DNA from: Coriobacteriales bacterium
GTDB lineage: Bacteria; Actinomycetota; Coriobacteriia; Coriobacteriales; UBA8131
DNA: 13,236 bases
Assembly (NCBI GenBank): GCA_031286245.1
Contig: JAITUO010000213.1
Coordinates: 1-13,236 of the forward strand
Direction: 5' to 3'
Both the position numbers and the translations under genes were made by a program. The notes beneath the pieces were generated by a model. The model was not told the DNA's origin and made no database searches. It was given only the letters and a program-made list of their open reading frames with translations. Below are positions 12,348 to 13,236 of this stretch, piece by piece. Every line of letters starts with the position of its first letter. The stretch's first letter is position 1.

Positions 12348-13236
12348 TTAAGCTTCCAGAGCAGCTTCGCCTTCATCTTCGTCTTCGATGACTTTATAGC
12401 CGGAGGAGAAGAAGATCAGGATGGTCTGAGCAATCAGGATAACAACATGGACGATTGTCCACCAATCAACCAGGACCATCCTTTGAGACAAGTTCTGGGT
12501 AATCAAGAACAGTACAACTGCAACAGCGGCGCATAAGATATTGACTAAACGGACGCCTAGTCGCTTACTGCGGGTAGCGGTATTGCCGTTGATCGCAAAC
12601 TCATCATCATACTCATCCTCGTCCTTACGCTTGTAGAAGTAAGTGACCAGCATGGCCAGTGACAATACGATACCGATGACTGTCAGTACCAAGTTAATCA
12701 GAGCCCAGGTGCCGTTGTTACCGGTCAGAGGTGGTAGTTTGATGTCGATATTCACGACTCTCTCAGCTTCGTAAAGGGCTCTGACAGTGATGTTAGCAGT
12801 GACATTGGTGAAAGGCCTGTCCCAACCGACAAAGGTATAACCTTGGCGTGTTGGGTCAGCCGGAGCAACTGCGCTGCCACCGTAAGGCACAGTCTGTACC
12901 GATATAACCCGGTTGTCCCAATCGACGAAGGTGACTGTGAATTCACGTGGTCCTGATTCAGACCAAAGGGCAGTATAGGTCGCATTACCGGTCACAACAG
13001 CTGCCGGTGCTGGTGACCAACCGATGAACAGCCAACCTTGTTCACCTACTGCGACTGGCGGAGCCGGAGTTGCAGCACCATAAGCCAGGCCATAGGTGGT
13101 CTGCGGTGTGAAGGTGCCATGTGCACCCGGAGCATAGGTCACGCTGTAGGTGGGAGGTGGCGGTGGCGGTGGTACATAGGTTGATGTCCAGACTGCCCAG
13201 AGCGTGATGTTTCCAGTGATATAGAAGGTATTGCCG
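12348..13236 (-). CDS. InlB B-repeat surface protein, membrane-anchored C-terminal part (5' end outside window)
   Basis: The open frame continues past the right edge; 295 C-terminal residues are visible. They contain the end of one and two full InlB B-repeats (Listeria-Bacteroides repeat, beta-grasp-like) with the family's GW and NxT..A.W marks: NITLWAVW, then YSVTYAPGAHGTF to GWLFIGWSPAP and NATYTALW, then FTVTFVDWDNRVI to GYTFVGWDRPF and NITVRALYE. A run of seven prolines separates the first two. The C-terminus lacks an LPXTG signal and instead has one membrane segment (ALINLVLTVIGIVLSLAML), a charged KRKDEDEYDDE loop, two more hydrophobic segments and an acidic tail. The protein is thus an exported repeat protein anchored by several helices, perhaps adhesive. 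The GTG at 13142 is inside the repeats and is not the start. Confidence 0.88.
   Translation of the reverse strand, partial: GNTFYITGNITLWAVWTSTYVPPPPPPPTYSVTYAPGAHGTFTPQTTYGLAYGAATPAPPVAVGEQGWLFIGWSPAPAAVVTGNATYTALWSESGPREFTVTFVDWDNRVISVQTVPYGGSAVAPADPTRQGYTFVGWDRPFTNVTANITVRALYEAERVVNIDIKLPPLTGNNGTWALINLVLTVIGIVLSLAMLVTYFYKRKDEDEYDDEFAINGNTATRSKRLGVRLVNILCAAVAVVLFLITQNLSQRMVLVDWWTIVHVVILIAQTILIFFSSGYKVIEDEDEGEAALEA

Noticed and set aside
1..13236. CRISPR array, prophage, toxin-antitoxin pair or a new defence system
   Set aside because: No regularly spaced repeats, no integrase, transposase, nuclease or paired small genes are visible. The genes are housekeeping or isolated accessory genes.

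Overview
The window (about 48-50% GC by eye) is a chromosomal housekeeping region of an anaerobic, probably Gram-positive-type bacterium. The pointers to its lineage are a SepIVA-like coiled-coil gene overlapping a DUF177 (YceD) gene, an arrangement I know from mycobacteria; a SigA-type sigma factor behind dnaG; a superoxide reductase; an apparently sodium-type membrane pyrophosphatase; and an InlB B-repeat surface protein. An actinobacterial anaerobe (for example near Coriobacteriia) or a deep-branching Firmicute would fit. This placement is inference only. GTG and TTG starts are frequent (rpsP TTG; rpoD, dnaG and yceD GTG).

Almost everything is on the minus strand, so transcription runs from high to low coordinates. 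From the right edge: 12348-13236 is the 3' part of a membrane-anchored InlB-repeat protein, closed by a strong intrinsic terminator (12281-12308). A small unknown gene at 11825-12247 starts just beyond it, from a promoter that touches the terminator stem. The only plus-strand gene, a one-iron superoxide reductase (11446-11781), converges on that gene and diverges from the sepIVA-yceD pair (10171-11191). Next come a four-helix membrane protein with a C-terminal His/Cys metal-site motif (9091-9972), a 607-base gap holding a 180-bp MITE-like inverted-repeat element, and the rpsB-tsf operon (6523-8483) ending in a 16-bp-stem terminator. Then follow hppA (4275-6446), dnaG (2273-4150), rpoD (707-2128), and rpsP-khpA (1-473, khpA cut by the window edge).

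Functionally the window combines translation (S2, EF-Ts, S16, KhpA), replication and transcription initiation (DnaG, SigA), membrane energetics (HppA), oxygen defence (SOR) and envelope growth or surface functions (SepIVA-like and InlB-repeat proteins). I see no clearly new multi-gene system. The most unusual signals are non-coding: the MITE-like element upstream of rpsB, a 15/16-bp inverted repeat flanking a putative promoter upstream of the membrane-protein gene, two junctions where a promoter overlaps the previous gene's terminator, and a large composite hairpin between hppA and dnaG. Among the proteins, the points of interest are the roughly 110-residue acidic tail on S2, an SOR lacking the usual active-site glutamate, and the metal-motif membrane protein.
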